From an uncultured Pseudomonadales bacterium (GTDB lineage: Bacteria > Pseudomonadota > Gammaproteobacteria > Pseudomonadales > UBA7434): DNA of 64,000 nucleotides. This document shows positions 8,275 through 17,783 of the stretch, piece after piece. A model generated the notes under the pieces. That model did not search any database, had not been told where the DNA came from, and saw only the letters and a list, made by a program, of their open reading frames with translations. The stretch's first letter is position 1. Each line of letters opens with the position of its first letter. The position numbers and the translations under genes were made by a program. The stretch spans positions 33,116-97,115 of the forward strand of contig CALSRU010000015.1 of NCBI GenBank assembly GCA_943788835.1, read 5' to 3'.

Positions 8275-9165
8275 ATGCAACTTATAAACACAGCGTTCAG
8301 CACGCTAAACTGTGAAATCAGCGATTTCATTCTAACATTAACACTCAATCGCCCCAATCATATGAATGCCTTCACGGTACAGATGGCAAAAGAACTCATT
8401 ACCGTGTTTGATCAAGCTAGTGTTGATGACAATATTCGGGCCATTGTGGTAACCGGTGCTGGCAAAGCATTTTGTGCAGGCATGGATTTGTCGAGCGAAA
8501 ACAATGTTTTTGGCCTGAATGAAAACCTTCGACCAACACTCGATGACATGGAAAATCGCTTAGACGACCCCGATATTGCCGAGGGAGTGCGCGACACGGG
8601 TGGCCAAGTTACGCTGGCCATTTACCGTTGCAACAAACCGGTAATCGCTGCCATTAATGGCGCAGCGGTGGGCATCGGTGCCACAATGACTTGCGCCATG
8701 GACATACGCCTAGCCTCAGAACATGCGCGTATTGGTTTTGTTTTTAATAAAATCGGCATAACCCCAGAGGCCTGCTCAACCTGGTTTTTACCGCGGATTG
8801 TGGGCATATCCCGCGCACTTGAGTGGTGCTACACCGGCGACATTCTCAAACCGGAAGAAGCATTTGAAGCCAACTACATCAAAGCTATAGTGCCAGCAGA
8901 CCAACTGCTCGAGGAGGCCTATAAAATTGCACAAAAAATTGCTCGACACAGCCCAGTAGCCATCGCGCTAACTCGGCAAATGATGTATCGCAACTCTGCG
9001 CAGCCTCATCCACTTGAAGCACACAAGGTTGATTCTTTAGCCATCTTTTATCAAAGTTTGAGCGATGGCAAAGAAGGTGTGCAATCATTTTTAGAAAAAC
9101 GCGCACCGGTATTTACTAGCAAAAGCTCTACCGACATGCCTGATTTTTTTCCATGGCAGAGCTAG
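8275..9165 (+). CDS. Enoyl-CoA hydratase/isomerase (crotonase family)
   Basis: The 296-residue protein has the crotonase fold. Its oxyanion-hole signatures are GAGKAFCAGMDLS and AAINGAAVGIGATM, and a conserved Glu sits in KIGITPEACSTW, as in hydratases and isomerases acting on CoA thioesters. I choose ATG at 8275 because GAGG lies 8-12 bases upstream; the earlier possible start at 8257 has no binding site. It stands alone between the sulfatase operon and a DUF1145 gene. The reaction is probably hydration or isomerisation of an enoyl-CoA in fatty-acid-like breakdown. The specific substrate is not visible. Confidence 0.88.
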   Translation: MQLINTAFSTLNCEISDFILTLTLNRPNHMNAFTVQMAKELITVFDQASVDDNIRAIVVTGAGKAFCAGMDLSSENNVFGLNENLRPTLDDMENRLDDPDIAEGVRDTGGQVTLAIYRCNKPVIAAINGAAVGIGATMTCAMDIRLASEHARIGFVFNKIGITPEACSTWFLPRIVGISRALEWCYTGDILKPEEAFEANYIKAIVPADQLLEEAYKIAQKIARHSPVAIALTRQMMYRNSAQPHPLEAHKVDSLAIFYQSLSDGKEGVQSFLEKRAPVFTSKSSTDMPDFFPWQS

Positions 9166-9334
9166 CCCGCGCTGCCATACCCCAACGCCTATATTGTAAT
9201 GTGACGGCAGCTCATACACTATTTATGGTGTCCTTACCCTTGATCCAATAACAAATAGTCAATCGAGCCATTTTTAGCTGACCTTAGCAGCACCGGTAAA
9301 ACATGTTTAACTTAGAACTCAACCAGAGGTATTC

Positions 9335-9583
9335 ATGCAAAACTTTATTCTTATTAATAAAATATTATTATTAGCGTTTTGGGCAGTATTTATTGTTGAT
9401 TTCATATGGCCCGTCCATATCGCAATCCTGCCTCTAGGCTTACTCATGGGCGTGATTCATGCTGTGGAGTTTTTTTGGCAGCGCAAGGCTCTCAAAGATA
9501 CTGGCGAATCGGATATACAAGCGCTGGTGCAAACATTACTCTTTGGCGTACTGTATTGGCGCCCTTTAGTCAAACGAGGCTAG
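9335..9583 (+). CDS. DUF1145 family small membrane protein
   Basis: The 82-residue protein has two or three membrane segments (residues about 7-25, 28-47 and 62-76) and the DUF1145 pattern of a short inner-membrane protein related to E. coli YhhL. AGAGG lies at a good distance before the ATG. Its last 14 bases overlap the end of the convergent AraC-type gene. Function unknown. Confidence 0.75.
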   Translation: MQNFILINKILLLAFWAVFIVDFIWPVHIAILPLGLLMGVIHAVEFFWQRKALKDTGESDIQALVQTLLFGVLYWRPLVKRG

Positions 9584-10604
9584 CTTGACCAGCACTAGCT
9601 GACAGCCTCATGCCCTCTTGACGAAGAGCTGAGGGTGTCGTGTTTGTCCAGCGCTTGAACGAACGCCTAAAATTAGCTGCATCGCTAAAGCCTAGCAAAT
9701 AAGCCACCTCAGACACAGGCAAGGTCGTCGTAATCAAGTATTCACTCGCTAAGCGGCTGCGAACCTGATCGAGCAGTTGCTGAAAGCGACAACCTTCTTT
9801 GGATAAACGCCGCTGCAGCGTACTCTCACTTATATTCAATTTTTTCGCCACAGAGCTACTGTTAGGAAACTCAGATCCAGCTTTTAGTAATACTTGCTGA
9901 ACACGTTCGCTGACACTACCGACAGTATTTTCAAACGATAGCAACCGATCGCATTCACGGCGAAAAATCTCTTGCGCAACAGGGTTCGCAGTAGATATTG
10001 CAGTACGAATACTCGGCGTATCAAAGCTAAGTACGCGGCGCTCACAGTTAAAATGAATGCTAGAGCCAAATACCCGATGGTATGAGGCTGAATCATAAGG
10101 CGCCTCATAATCGAGCTCGAGCTTAAATCGAATCAATTGCTTGCCAACTAATATGCTTCCACTTTTAATGATAGCCGCATAAAGTATTTCACAATAAAAA
10201 CGCTCTAATTCATAAGGTAATTGAGGTGCACGCACGCTGATTTCAAAGCTGCCCGCGTTTGGAATCAGCTCAATGCGTATGCTGGGAAGTATGGCGCGGT
10301 TGTAGCGAACCAATAATTTTAGCGCATCACCTATTGTTGAGCTGCTCAATAAGGCATAGCCAAAAATTCCTTGCGATGCAATATCAATGCGTGAACCAAG
10401 CTTGAGGCCTAGTTGTCGATCGTGAGTCAACTCTATAGCTGCACTGCACATACTGTCCATTTGAGATGCAAGATCAGCTGTGGTTACGCTGGCCGCTCTG
10501 CTTAGTGGGCGCGACCGCGACCGTGCCTTGGCAAGCAGCTGATTCTCGCTGACCCCTAACTCTATTAAAATCTCAAGGAGGGTAGATTGATAATAAAATT
10601 GCAT
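9570..10604 (-). CDS. AraC family regulator with OruR-type N-terminal domain
   Basis: The 344-residue protein has the AraC/XylS double helix-turn-helix at its C-terminus (residues about 235-335, ending with EVAYLLGFSDAANFRRSFKRW). The long N-terminal part fits the arabinose-binding-domain-like type found in OruR/ArgR-like regulators of catabolic genes. It is divergent from the acyl-CoA dehydrogenase gene at 10803 with a 198-base spacer, so it likely activates the acyl-CoA dehydrogenase - monooxygenase - DUF3604 set. This is inferred from position. The 3' end overlaps the DUF1145 gene by 14 bases. Confidence 0.9.
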   Translation of the reverse strand: MQFYYQSTLLEILIELGVSENQLLAKARSRSRPLSRAASVTTADLASQMDSMCSAAIELTHDRQLGLKLGSRIDIASQGIFGYALLSSSTIGDALKLLVRYNRAILPSIRIELIPNAGSFEISVRAPQLPYELERFYCEILYAAIIKSGSILVGKQLIRFKLELDYEAPYDSASYHRVFGSSIHFNCERRVLSFDTPSIRTAISTANPVAQEIFRRECDRLLSFENTVGSVSERVQQVLLKAGSEFPNSSSVAKKLNISESTLQRRLSKEGCRFQQLLDQVRSRLASEYLITTTLPVSEVAYLLGFSDAANFRRSFKRWTNTTPSALRQEGMRLSASAGQASLV

Positions 10605-10802
10605 TTCGGGCCCATAGATTCAAACGGCTGTTGACGGTAATTAACTCCCTTAACGACCGTATTTAACCCCCTTTTACCACGCACTGTCAACTAAACTCAT
10701 TGCATCGCGCGATACGAATCCGCAAACTCAGCGACGTATGCCGACAGCAAGACGTCACTTGCCATCATTCCACTCCACTACAATGCTATTGAAGGTTTAC
10801 CT

Positions 10803-12626
10803 ATGCCATCTTACAAAGTGCCCCTGCGGGACATGCGATTTTTAATCAACGACGTGCTTGATTACTCCGAGCATTATTCTACGCTTGCCAATGGCGAGGA
10901 AGCCTCACCCGATATGGTTGACGCCATACTTGAAGGCGCGGCTACCCTTTGCGAAGAAGTATTAGCGCCTATTGACCTATCCGGCGATGCACAGGGTTGC
11001 CGTTTCGACAACGGCACTGTGACAACGCCCGACGGCTTTAAAGAGGCCTATCGGCAATTTGCGGAAGGCGGCTGGCAAAGCCTATCATTCCCAGAAGAGT
11101 TCGGCGGGCAAAATCTACCTGCATCGATCAGCCTGTTTAAAACAGACATGGTTGGCACCGCCAATTGGGCTTTCAGTATGTATCCAGGCTTAAGTATGGG
11201 GTGCATCAACACGCTTTTAGAGTACGGTTCCGATGCTCAGAAAAAGCAATATTTACCCTCACTAGTAGCAGGCGAGTGGACCGGCACCATGTGCCTAACA
11301 GAGCCACACTGCGGCACTGATTTAGCACAGACAAAGACCACAGCCGAGCCACAGGATGACGGGACCTACAAACTCACTGGAACTAAAATATTTATCTCGG
11401 CCGGCGAGCATGACCTCACCAGCAACATAGTGCATCTAGTACTGGCGCGACTGCCTGACGCACCCAAAGGAACGCGTGGCATATCATTATTCATCGTGCC
11501 TAAATTTTTGGTTGATGCCGACGGCACTATCGGCGATCGCAATACAGTCAATTGTGGATCAATCGAGCACAAAATGGGCATTAAAGCATCGGCGACAGCC
11601 GTATTGAACTTTGATGCCGCCACTGCTTATTTGATTGCGGAGCCTAATCAAGGCCTCGAAGCGATGTTCACCTTTATGAACGTTGCTCGCCTAGGCACTG
11701 CTATTCAAGGTATTTGTCATGCAGAAAGGTCTTTTCAAGGTGCTCTAGCCTACGCTCAAGAACGGCGCTCTATGCGAGCGCTATCGGGCACTAAGGATCC
11801 TGAATTCGGTGCCGATGCTCTCATTTGGCATCCCGATGTACGGCGTATGGTATTGACTCAAAAAGCTATCGCCGAGGGCGGACGGGCCATGATCTACAGC
11901 GTGGCAAAAATAGCCGACCACGTGGCAGAAGCCACGCTTGAGGGCGATACGGTTAAAAAAGAAAAGTATGAAAATGAGCTAGGATTTTTCACCCCCATTC
12001 TCAAAGGATTTCTTACCGAGACCGGCCTTGACGCGGCCAACCTCGGCATACAGGTATTCGGGGGTCACGGCTATATTCACGACCACGGTATGGAGCAAAT
12101 TGCTCGCGATGCCAGAATTGCAACGTTATATGAAGGTACCACTGGCATCCAGGCACTGGATCTTTTAGGCCGCAAAGTATTACTCGCTACAAAGGGCAAG
12201 TGTGTTCGCGACTTTACAAAAGTCATGTTTGACTTTGCGAAGCAGCATGCGCTTGCTGGCACGCCGCTAGGCAAAATGTCTCGATCACTACTCAAACGCG
12301 CGCTCGAGTGGAATGTTCTAACCACACGTATTATGTTGCGCGCCAAGAGCGATAGAGAATTGGTTGGCTCAGCATCGGTCGATTACTTGATGTATTCCGG
12401 GTATGTCATGATGGCTTATTTTTGGGCATTGCAAGCCGAAAAAGCGGCCGAACTGCTTGCCAATGGCAAGGGCAAAGAAGCCGATGCCTTTTACCAAGCT
12501 AAAATTCAAACCGCTGAATTTTATTTTGCTCGACTCCTGCCGCGCGCCAATGCCCACAGAACCTGTGCGGTAGCGCCTACCAAAGCGGTTATGCAAATGG
12601 ATAACAACCACTTCACTTTAGAATGA
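10803..12626 (+). CDS. Acyl-CoA dehydrogenase, 600-residue type with extra C-terminal domain
   Basis: The 607-residue flavoprotein follows the large acyl-CoA dehydrogenase type related to FadE5 rather than the 380-residue type. The opening YKVPLRDMRFLINDV is typical of this subfamily. MCLTEPHCGTDL and GGHGYIHDHGMEQIARDARI mark the FAD and acyl sites, and the Glu of LYEGTTGIQALDLLGRK is the likely catalytic base. A further C-terminal domain (about 475-600) is specific to this type. It oxidises an acyl-CoA to the 2-enoyl-CoA with electron transfer flavoprotein as acceptor. AAGG precedes the ATG. A monooxygenase gene follows after 55 bases, and the divergent AraC gene is the likely regulator. 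Confidence 0.92.
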   Translation: MPSYKVPLRDMRFLINDVLDYSEHYSTLANGEEASPDMVDAILEGAATLCEEVLAPIDLSGDAQGCRFDNGTVTTPDGFKEAYRQFAEGGWQSLSFPEEFGGQNLPASISLFKTDMVGTANWAFSMYPGLSMGCINTLLEYGSDAQKKQYLPSLVAGEWTGTMCLTEPHCGTDLAQTKTTAEPQDDGTYKLTGTKIFISAGEHDLTSNIVHLVLARLPDAPKGTRGISLFIVPKFLVDADGTIGDRNTVNCGSIEHKMGIKASATAVLNFDAATAYLIAEPNQGLEAMFTFMNVARLGTAIQGICHAERSFQGALAYAQERRSMRALSGTKDPEFGADALIWHPDVRRMVLTQKAIAEGGRAMIYSVAKIADHVAEATLEGDTVKKEKYENELGFFTPILKGFLTETGLDAANLGIQVFGGHGYIHDHGMEQIARDARIATLYEGTTGIQALDLLGRKVLLATKGKCVRDFTKVMFDFAKQHALAGTPLGKMSRSLLKRALEWNVLTTRIMLRAKSDRELVGSASVDYLMYSGYVMMAYFWALQAEKAAELLANGKGKEADAFYQAKIQTAEFYFARLLPRANAHRTCAVAPTKAVMQMDNNHFTLE

Positions 12627-12681
12627 AATGTGAAACTTTAGTTGGCAACGCCTCTTTTATTTGTGCCGGTGCGGCCTATCG

Positions 12682-14166
12682 ATGAATGAAGAGTCATTGA
12701 TCCAAAGCGAAGCCTGCCACCACCATGAAGTTATCGTGGTAGGGGCCGGTTTCGCTGGTATTGGCGCGGCCATTAAACTGCACCAAGCCGGTATGGACTT
12801 TTTAGTTTTAGAGAAAGCGTCTGAAATTGGCGGCGTATGGCGTGAAAACACTTACCCCGACTGCGGCTGTGACGTTCCCTCACCCTTGTATTCGTATTCT
12901 TTTGCCCCCAACCCCAACTGGCAACACTTATTTGCCAAGCAGCATGAAATTAAAAACTACACTCTCGATACCGCCAAAAAATTTGGCGTTATGGGAGCGA
13001 TCAAGTGCCATCATGAAATGCTCAAAGCCATTTGGTGCACCGAGAGGAAAATATGGTATTTACATACCAGTCAAGGACTCTACAGCAGCCGCTTTGTCAT
13101 CATGGCCTGTGGCCCTATGCACAAGCCAACAGTACCAAAGATTGAAGGCCTCGAGACATTTACTGGCACAAGCTTTCATTCGGCGCAGTGGCAGCATGAC
13201 TACGACCTAAAAAATAAGCGTGTTGCCGTTATTGGCACCGGCGCATCAGCCATCCAATTTGTACCTGCCATAGTAGACCAAATAAAACAGCTCACATTAT
13301 TTCAACGCACGCCACCCTGGGTGTTGCCTAAAATGGATTGGCGTATTCCATCACGTTGGCAAAAGCGATTTAAACGTTTCCCATTTATTTTAGCCTTGCT
13401 GAGAAAAGTCATTTATTTGCAGCTTGAATTTTTAAATTCTAGCCTCAACTGGCCCAAACTGCGTTTGCGCCTGCAAAACGGCGCGCTTAAAAATATCCAT
13501 CGCAGCATCAAAGATGACGATCTGCGCGCCAAGCTCACGCCTAATTTCGCTATTGGCTGCAAACGCATACTCATGTCTAACACTTGGTATCAAGCGTTAA
13601 GTCAAAAAAAAGTGCTCGTGACCCATGGCGTTCAAAAAATTCGAGGTAACTCGATAATCGCCAGTGATGGCACTTCAGCAGAGGTCGATGCTATTATTTT
13701 TGCTACGGGCTTTGAGGTCGCTAACCCCCCTATTGCGGAAAGAATTTTTGGTAGTGGAGGAATTTCACTGACCGAGCAATGGCAAGGTAGCCCCGAGGTC
13801 TATTTAGGCACCACCACCAAAGACTGCCCCAATCTTTTTCTTACTTTTGGGCCAAATCTTTATACCTTTTCATCGGCCTTCGTCATTATTGAAGCACAAC
13901 TTAAGTACATCATGGGCGCTTTGCTGAAAGTGCATTCAAAAAATATTAATAGCTTACAACTCAACGAAGAAAAATCGACTCAATACAATAATAAAGTACA
14001 GCAAGCATTGCAGAGCACAATTTGGAACAGTGGCGGCTGCACTAGTTATTTTATTGATAAGACCGGTCGCAACAGTACGAACTGGCCATGGACTACATTC
14101 ACTCTGCGCAGACGGCTAAGACGATTTAATTTGAAAGATTACAATATTGAAAAAGTGAGCCCATAG
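12682..14166 (+). CDS. Flavin-containing monooxygenase, Baeyer-Villiger type
   Basis: The 494-residue protein has two dinucleotide sites: VVGAGFAGIGAA (residues 20-30) for FAD and VAVIGTGASAIQFVP (181-195) for NADPH. Between them lies FTGTSFHSAQW (160-170), which fits the Baeyer-Villiger fingerprint FxGxxxHxxxW. Such enzymes insert oxygen next to a ketone or oxidise heteroatoms. I use ATG at 12682 rather than the TTG at 12661, since homology begins just after it; neither has a strong ribosome binding site. It sits between an acyl-CoA dehydrogenase and a DUF3604 gene on the same strand, likely in one transcript, suggesting ring or ketone degradation. Confidence 0.88.
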   Translation: MNEESLIQSEACHHHEVIVVGAGFAGIGAAIKLHQAGMDFLVLEKASEIGGVWRENTYPDCGCDVPSPLYSYSFAPNPNWQHLFAKQHEIKNYTLDTAKKFGVMGAIKCHHEMLKAIWCTERKIWYLHTSQGLYSSRFVIMACGPMHKPTVPKIEGLETFTGTSFHSAQWQHDYDLKNKRVAVIGTGASAIQFVPAIVDQIKQLTLFQRTPPWVLPKMDWRIPSRWQKRFKRFPFILALLRKVIYLQLEFLNSSLNWPKLRLRLQNGALKNIHRSIKDDDLRAKLTPNFAIGCKRILMSNTWYQALSQKKVLVTHGVQKIRGNSIIASDGTSAEVDAIIFATGFEVANPPIAERIFGSGGISLTEQWQGSPEVYLGTTTKDCPNLFLTFGPNLYTFSSAFVIIEAQLKYIMGALLKVHSKNINSLQLNEEKSTQYNNKVQQALQSTIWNSGGCTSYFIDKTGRNSTNWPWTTFTLRRRLRRFNLKDYNIEKVSP

Positions 14167-14246
14167 TAGCTGACTAAAAAAATCTTTTGGTATATGCTGT
14201 TGATTCGAAAGAAAATTATAAGTAACTGATAACAAGGGAGAATATT

Positions 14247-16124
14247 ATGACCCTCAGCGCAAAAACATTAGGTGTTGTAAGCTTTTTTATCTCTCTTGCA
14301 GCACACGCTGCCACTGGAAATGCCACTCAACTTTTGTGGGGAGATACCCACGTACACTCCACCTACTCGTTTGATGCTTTTCTAAATCAAAATCAAAGTG
14401 CCGACCCTGACACAGCCTACCGCTGGGCCAAAGGCTTGCCCGTAATTCACCCTTACAATCGCACTCGCGTACAAATCAACACGCCACTAGATTTTTTAGT
14501 GGTATCCGACCATGCAGAGTTAATGGGCGTCATAAGGGCCATTGATAACGACACAGCCGTATTCGACAACGAAGGATTAATAGCCGGACTGCTCCGCCGT
14601 TTCAGAAGTTATGTTTTACTCGATGCTATTGAGAAACAAGCCGGGCGAGAATTTTTCAATCGATTGTTGCCCGTGGCGGTAGAAAGCCCAGATCAGGACC
14701 CGGTGTTAGCCGACGGCATCAGTAATCCATTTGGCGACACATCGACTACTCAAAAAACCGCGTGGCACGAAATTGTCGACGCCGCAGAGCGTCACAACAA
14801 CCCAGGTAAATTCACCAGTTTAATTGGCTGGGAGTGGAGCTCAATACCATCGGGCGTTAATCTGCATCGGGTCGTTATCACGCCTGAAAATGGCGAAACG
14901 GCCAAACAATTTCAACCTTATGGGTCAGATCAAAGCCAGTACCCTGAAGACCTTTGGCAATGGCTTGAGGCCACGCAACAAGAAACAGGCGCTCGCTTTC
15001 TAGCTATCCCTCATAACCCGAATATCTCAAAGGGTTATATGTTTGCTGAAACCACATTACGCGATGTACCCATTACTGCCGAATATGCACGTCGACGCAT
15101 GGAATGGGAGCCAGTGGCCGAAGTCACGCAGCTAAAGGGCGACTCCGAAACTCACCCCGCACTTTCACCCAATGACGAATTCGCCGATTTTGAAACCTAT
15201 CAGTTTTATATCCAACAGCAGTGGGAACCCTACCAAGCCAAAGCGGGCGACTACATCAGGCCAGCACTACTCAAGGGCTTAGCTATCGAGCAGAGTGTTG
15301 GCGTCAACCCTTTTAAGTTTGGCTTGATTGGCTCGACCGACGCGCATACTGGGTTGGCTTCAGCCGAAGAAAATAATTTTTGGGGGAAAATGGCCAGAGA
15401 CTCTATCCCGGAAAATAAAAGAGCCGACATCAACACCTACGACTCTAAAAACACCAGCGGTTGGAACATGGGCGCACAAGGATTGGCAGCGGTATGGGCC
15501 GAAGAAAATTCACGAGACGCCATTTTTTCAGCTTTTCAACGCAAAGAAGTTTATGCCACCACCGGCCCACGCATCGCTGTTAGATTTTTTGCAGGCTGGA
15601 ACTTCACTGAAAATGATGCCCAAGCAGAGAACATTGCCGAACTAGGTTATGCCAACGGCGTACCTATGGGTGGCGATCTAATCCAACCTACCGTCAGTAC
15701 CGACATACCCAAATTTTTAATTCGTGCGGTCAAAGACCCCAAAGGCGCCAATCTAGATCGTGTGCAGGTCATTAAAGGCTGGGTCGATGCCGATGGAAAA
15801 ACGTACGAAAAGATATATAACGCGGCTTGGTCTGCTGAACGCAAGCTCGATGCAAACGGTCAATTACCTGCCGTAGCCAACACCGTTGACATCAGCGCTG
15901 CTAGTTATACTAACGACGTAGGCAGTGCAGAATTCTCTATTCTTTGGAGCGACCCCGATTTTAATGCGCAGCAAAAAGCATTTTACTATGTGCGCGTACT
16001 GCAAATTCCTACGCCACGCCACTCGCTTTATGATGCCGTCGCTCTACAAACTGAGGCTCCTCAAGAGGCGCCAGCGACCATTCAGGAGCGTGCCTACACA
16101 TCACCTATTTGGTACACCCCTTAG
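14247..16124 (+). CDS. DUF3604 family secreted protein (PHP-like metal site)
   Basis: The 625-residue protein has a signal peptide (residues about 1-22, hydrophobic core GVVSFFISLAAHA) and the DUF3604 layout. LLWGDTHVHSTYSFDAF near residue 30, LVVSDHAELMG near residue 87 and LIGSTDAHTG are histidine- and aspartate-rich motifs like those of PHP phosphoesterases, so a metal-dependent periplasmic hydrolase is likely. Its substrate is not known to me. GGGAG precedes the ATG. It follows the monooxygenase by 80 bases in the same direction. Length and motifs agree with intact members of the family. Confidence 0.88.
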   Translation: MTLSAKTLGVVSFFISLAAHAATGNATQLLWGDTHVHSTYSFDAFLNQNQSADPDTAYRWAKGLPVIHPYNRTRVQINTPLDFLVVSDHAELMGVIRAIDNDTAVFDNEGLIAGLLRRFRSYVLLDAIEKQAGREFFNRLLPVAVESPDQDPVLADGISNPFGDTSTTQKTAWHEIVDAAERHNNPGKFTSLIGWEWSSIPSGVNLHRVVITPENGETAKQFQPYGSDQSQYPEDLWQWLEATQQETGARFLAIPHNPNISKGYMFAETTLRDVPITAEYARRRMEWEPVAEVTQLKGDSETHPALSPNDEFADFETYQFYIQQQWEPYQAKAGDYIRPALLKGLAIEQSVGVNPFKFGLIGSTDAHTGLASAEENNFWGKMARDSIPENKRADINTYDSKNTSGWNMGAQGLAAVWAEENSRDAIFSAFQRKEVYATTGPRIAVRFFAGWNFTENDAQAENIAELGYANGVPMGGDLIQPTVSTDIPKFLIRAVKDPKGANLDRVQVIKGWVDADGKTYEKIYNAAWSAERKLDANGQLPAVANTVDISAASYTNDVGSAEFSILWSDPDFNAQQKAFYYVRVLQIPTPRHSLYDAVALQTEAPQEAPATIQERAYTSPIWYTP

Positions 16125-16169
16125 TACATACCTAGTCCATATGTAGTAATAACCCGCCACTGAGACTAG

Positions 16170-16196
16170 CTTAGCCACCCTGCCAGCAAGGCTAAG
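16170..16196. terminator. Hairpin between convergent DUF3604 and wax ester synthase genes
   Basis: CTTAGCC (16170-16176) and GGCTAAG (16190-16196) are perfectly complementary around a 13-base loop that can itself fold. The hairpin overlaps the stop codon of the minus-strand gene and is followed on the plus strand by a T-run inside that gene, so it can terminate plus-strand transcription from DUF3604. Confidence 0.5.
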
Positions 16197-17700
16197 CCAA
16201 GCTAGATTTTTTTCGGCCCTTTCTTGCCGGCTTTTTATTTGTCGGTTTTTCAATTGCCGATGCGCTTGATTTTTTTACAGGCCGAGCTTGGTTGTTCAGT
16301 AACCCTGCCGCATCTTCAAGCTCCGTCAAGGCCTGCTCCATATAGTCAATTAGGCGCTGCGCCTGCGGCATGGTGCGGCGGCAAGCGGTAATACCAAAGT
16401 CGACATTTTTATCGTAAGTTACCATAGTGATATTGAGCGCAATGCCTTCGGTAACAATCGATGCTGGATACACCCCCTCAAGCCTAGCGCCATTCCAAAA
16501 CATGGGTTCACGCGGGCCGGGCACATTAGAGATAATTGTATTGAATGGCGGCAACCGGCTCATCAAACCTAACGGAATCATCAACAACCCCGGCATTTGA
16601 ATCATCATACTGACTAATTGCGCCTCAGCAGGGGACATCTCTTTAAAGTAATCTTTACCGGCAACAGTAGATGCCTGAATTGCGACCATCCGTTGACCGG
16701 CATCGCTAATATCGGTGGCCAAATCAGCGATCATAGTGCCTACAGCATTCGATGAATCCAAATCTCCGTCACGACGCAGCGAAATAGGCACCATCGCTTT
16801 AAGAGATTTTTCCGGCAGCTTGGAATGATTGCGTAAGTACAGCCGTAGTGCACCGGCACACATCGCCAACACCGCATCATTAAAGGTGCCGTCGAACGCC
16901 CTACCCACGGCACGAATACGCTCGAAAGACCACGACTGAGCAACAAAGCGTCGCGCGCCGTCCACCGGCGTATTAATTGATGAGCGGGGTACGTTGAGAA
17001 ATGGCATCATCAAAGGGCCGCCTTGCCCCATCCACGCCCCTGTAAAACGCTTCAGCGCGCCGAATAAATGTACGCCACTATCGAACGTCGATTTCAATAC
17101 CTCACTGACATTGCGTAACTCGGCATCACTAAAAGCCGGCGGCTCACGATGATCCAGTGATGCACGATATTGCTCACCGGCCTCGCGCGACAGGGGTGAA
17201 ACATGAATACGATGGTGCGGATCTTGAGAGAGCATGCTGCGGCCAAGATGAATCGCTCGAGAACCATCAACGGCCGCATGATGATACTTGGAATACACAG
17301 CAAGCTGGCGATCTTGCAAACCCTCTATCAAGTGCATTTCCCAAAGCGGACGATTGCGATCGAGTAAGGTACTGTGTAGGCGCGAAACCAAATTAAACAG
17401 CTCGCGATAACGCCCCGGCTTAGGTAGTGCCGAGTGGCGAATATGATAGTCCAAATCAAGCGACTCATCCTCTTGCCAATAACTTGGGCCAGCAGGACCA
17501 AGCAGACCCGTTTTCAATCGGTCGGCGAATGGCCGCTGAAATTCATTGGCACTGCGCAGCCCATCGGCAAGACCATGCAAAAATTCTTGCTCGTCAACTC
17601 CTTCAGGTAAGGTAAAAAGATTCACCCCGCCTACATGCATCGGCGTCTCACGACTTTCCGAGAGCAAAAATGCAGTATCTAAAAAACTCAATCGCTTCAT
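16192..17700 (-). CDS. Wax ester synthase / diacylglycerol acyltransferase (WS/DGAT)
   Basis: The 502-residue protein starts MKRLSFLDTAFLLSES, typical of the bacterial WS/DGAT family, and carries the catalytic HHAAVDG (residues 140-146, HHxxxDG motif). It joins an acyl-CoA to a fatty alcohol or diacylglycerol, making storage lipid. NVPGPREPMFWNGARLEGVY near residue 400 is another family block. The C-terminus (about 475-502) is lysine-rich and probably disordered. AAGGTG lies 6 bases before the ATG. It is last of five minus-strand genes (GST, acyl-CoA ligase, GST, patatin, WS/DGAT), which fits making and remodelling of neutral lipid. Confidence 0.93.
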   Translation of the reverse strand: MKRLSFLDTAFLLSESRETPMHVGGVNLFTLPEGVDEQEFLHGLADGLRSANEFQRPFADRLKTGLLGPAGPSYWQEDESLDLDYHIRHSALPKPGRYRELFNLVSRLHSTLLDRNRPLWEMHLIEGLQDRQLAVYSKYHHAAVDGSRAIHLGRSMLSQDPHHRIHVSPLSREAGEQYRASLDHREPPAFSDAELRNVSEVLKSTFDSGVHLFGALKRFTGAWMGQGGPLMMPFLNVPRSSINTPVDGARRFVAQSWSFERIRAVGRAFDGTFNDAVLAMCAGALRLYLRNHSKLPEKSLKAMVPISLRRDGDLDSSNAVGTMIADLATDISDAGQRMVAIQASTVAGKDYFKEMSPAEAQLVSMMIQMPGLLMIPLGLMSRLPPFNTIISNVPGPREPMFWNGARLEGVYPASIVTEGIALNITMVTYDKNVDFGITACRRTMPQAQRLIDYMEQALTELEDAAGLLNNQARPVKKSSASAIEKPTNKKPARKGRKKSSLA

Positions 17701-17783
17701 GAAATCACCTTCTGTACGGCTCTTTTGGCTAGTCGTTTTTAACCAGCTACTTTCTTCTTGCTCAAACTATTTGTAACTTTTTG

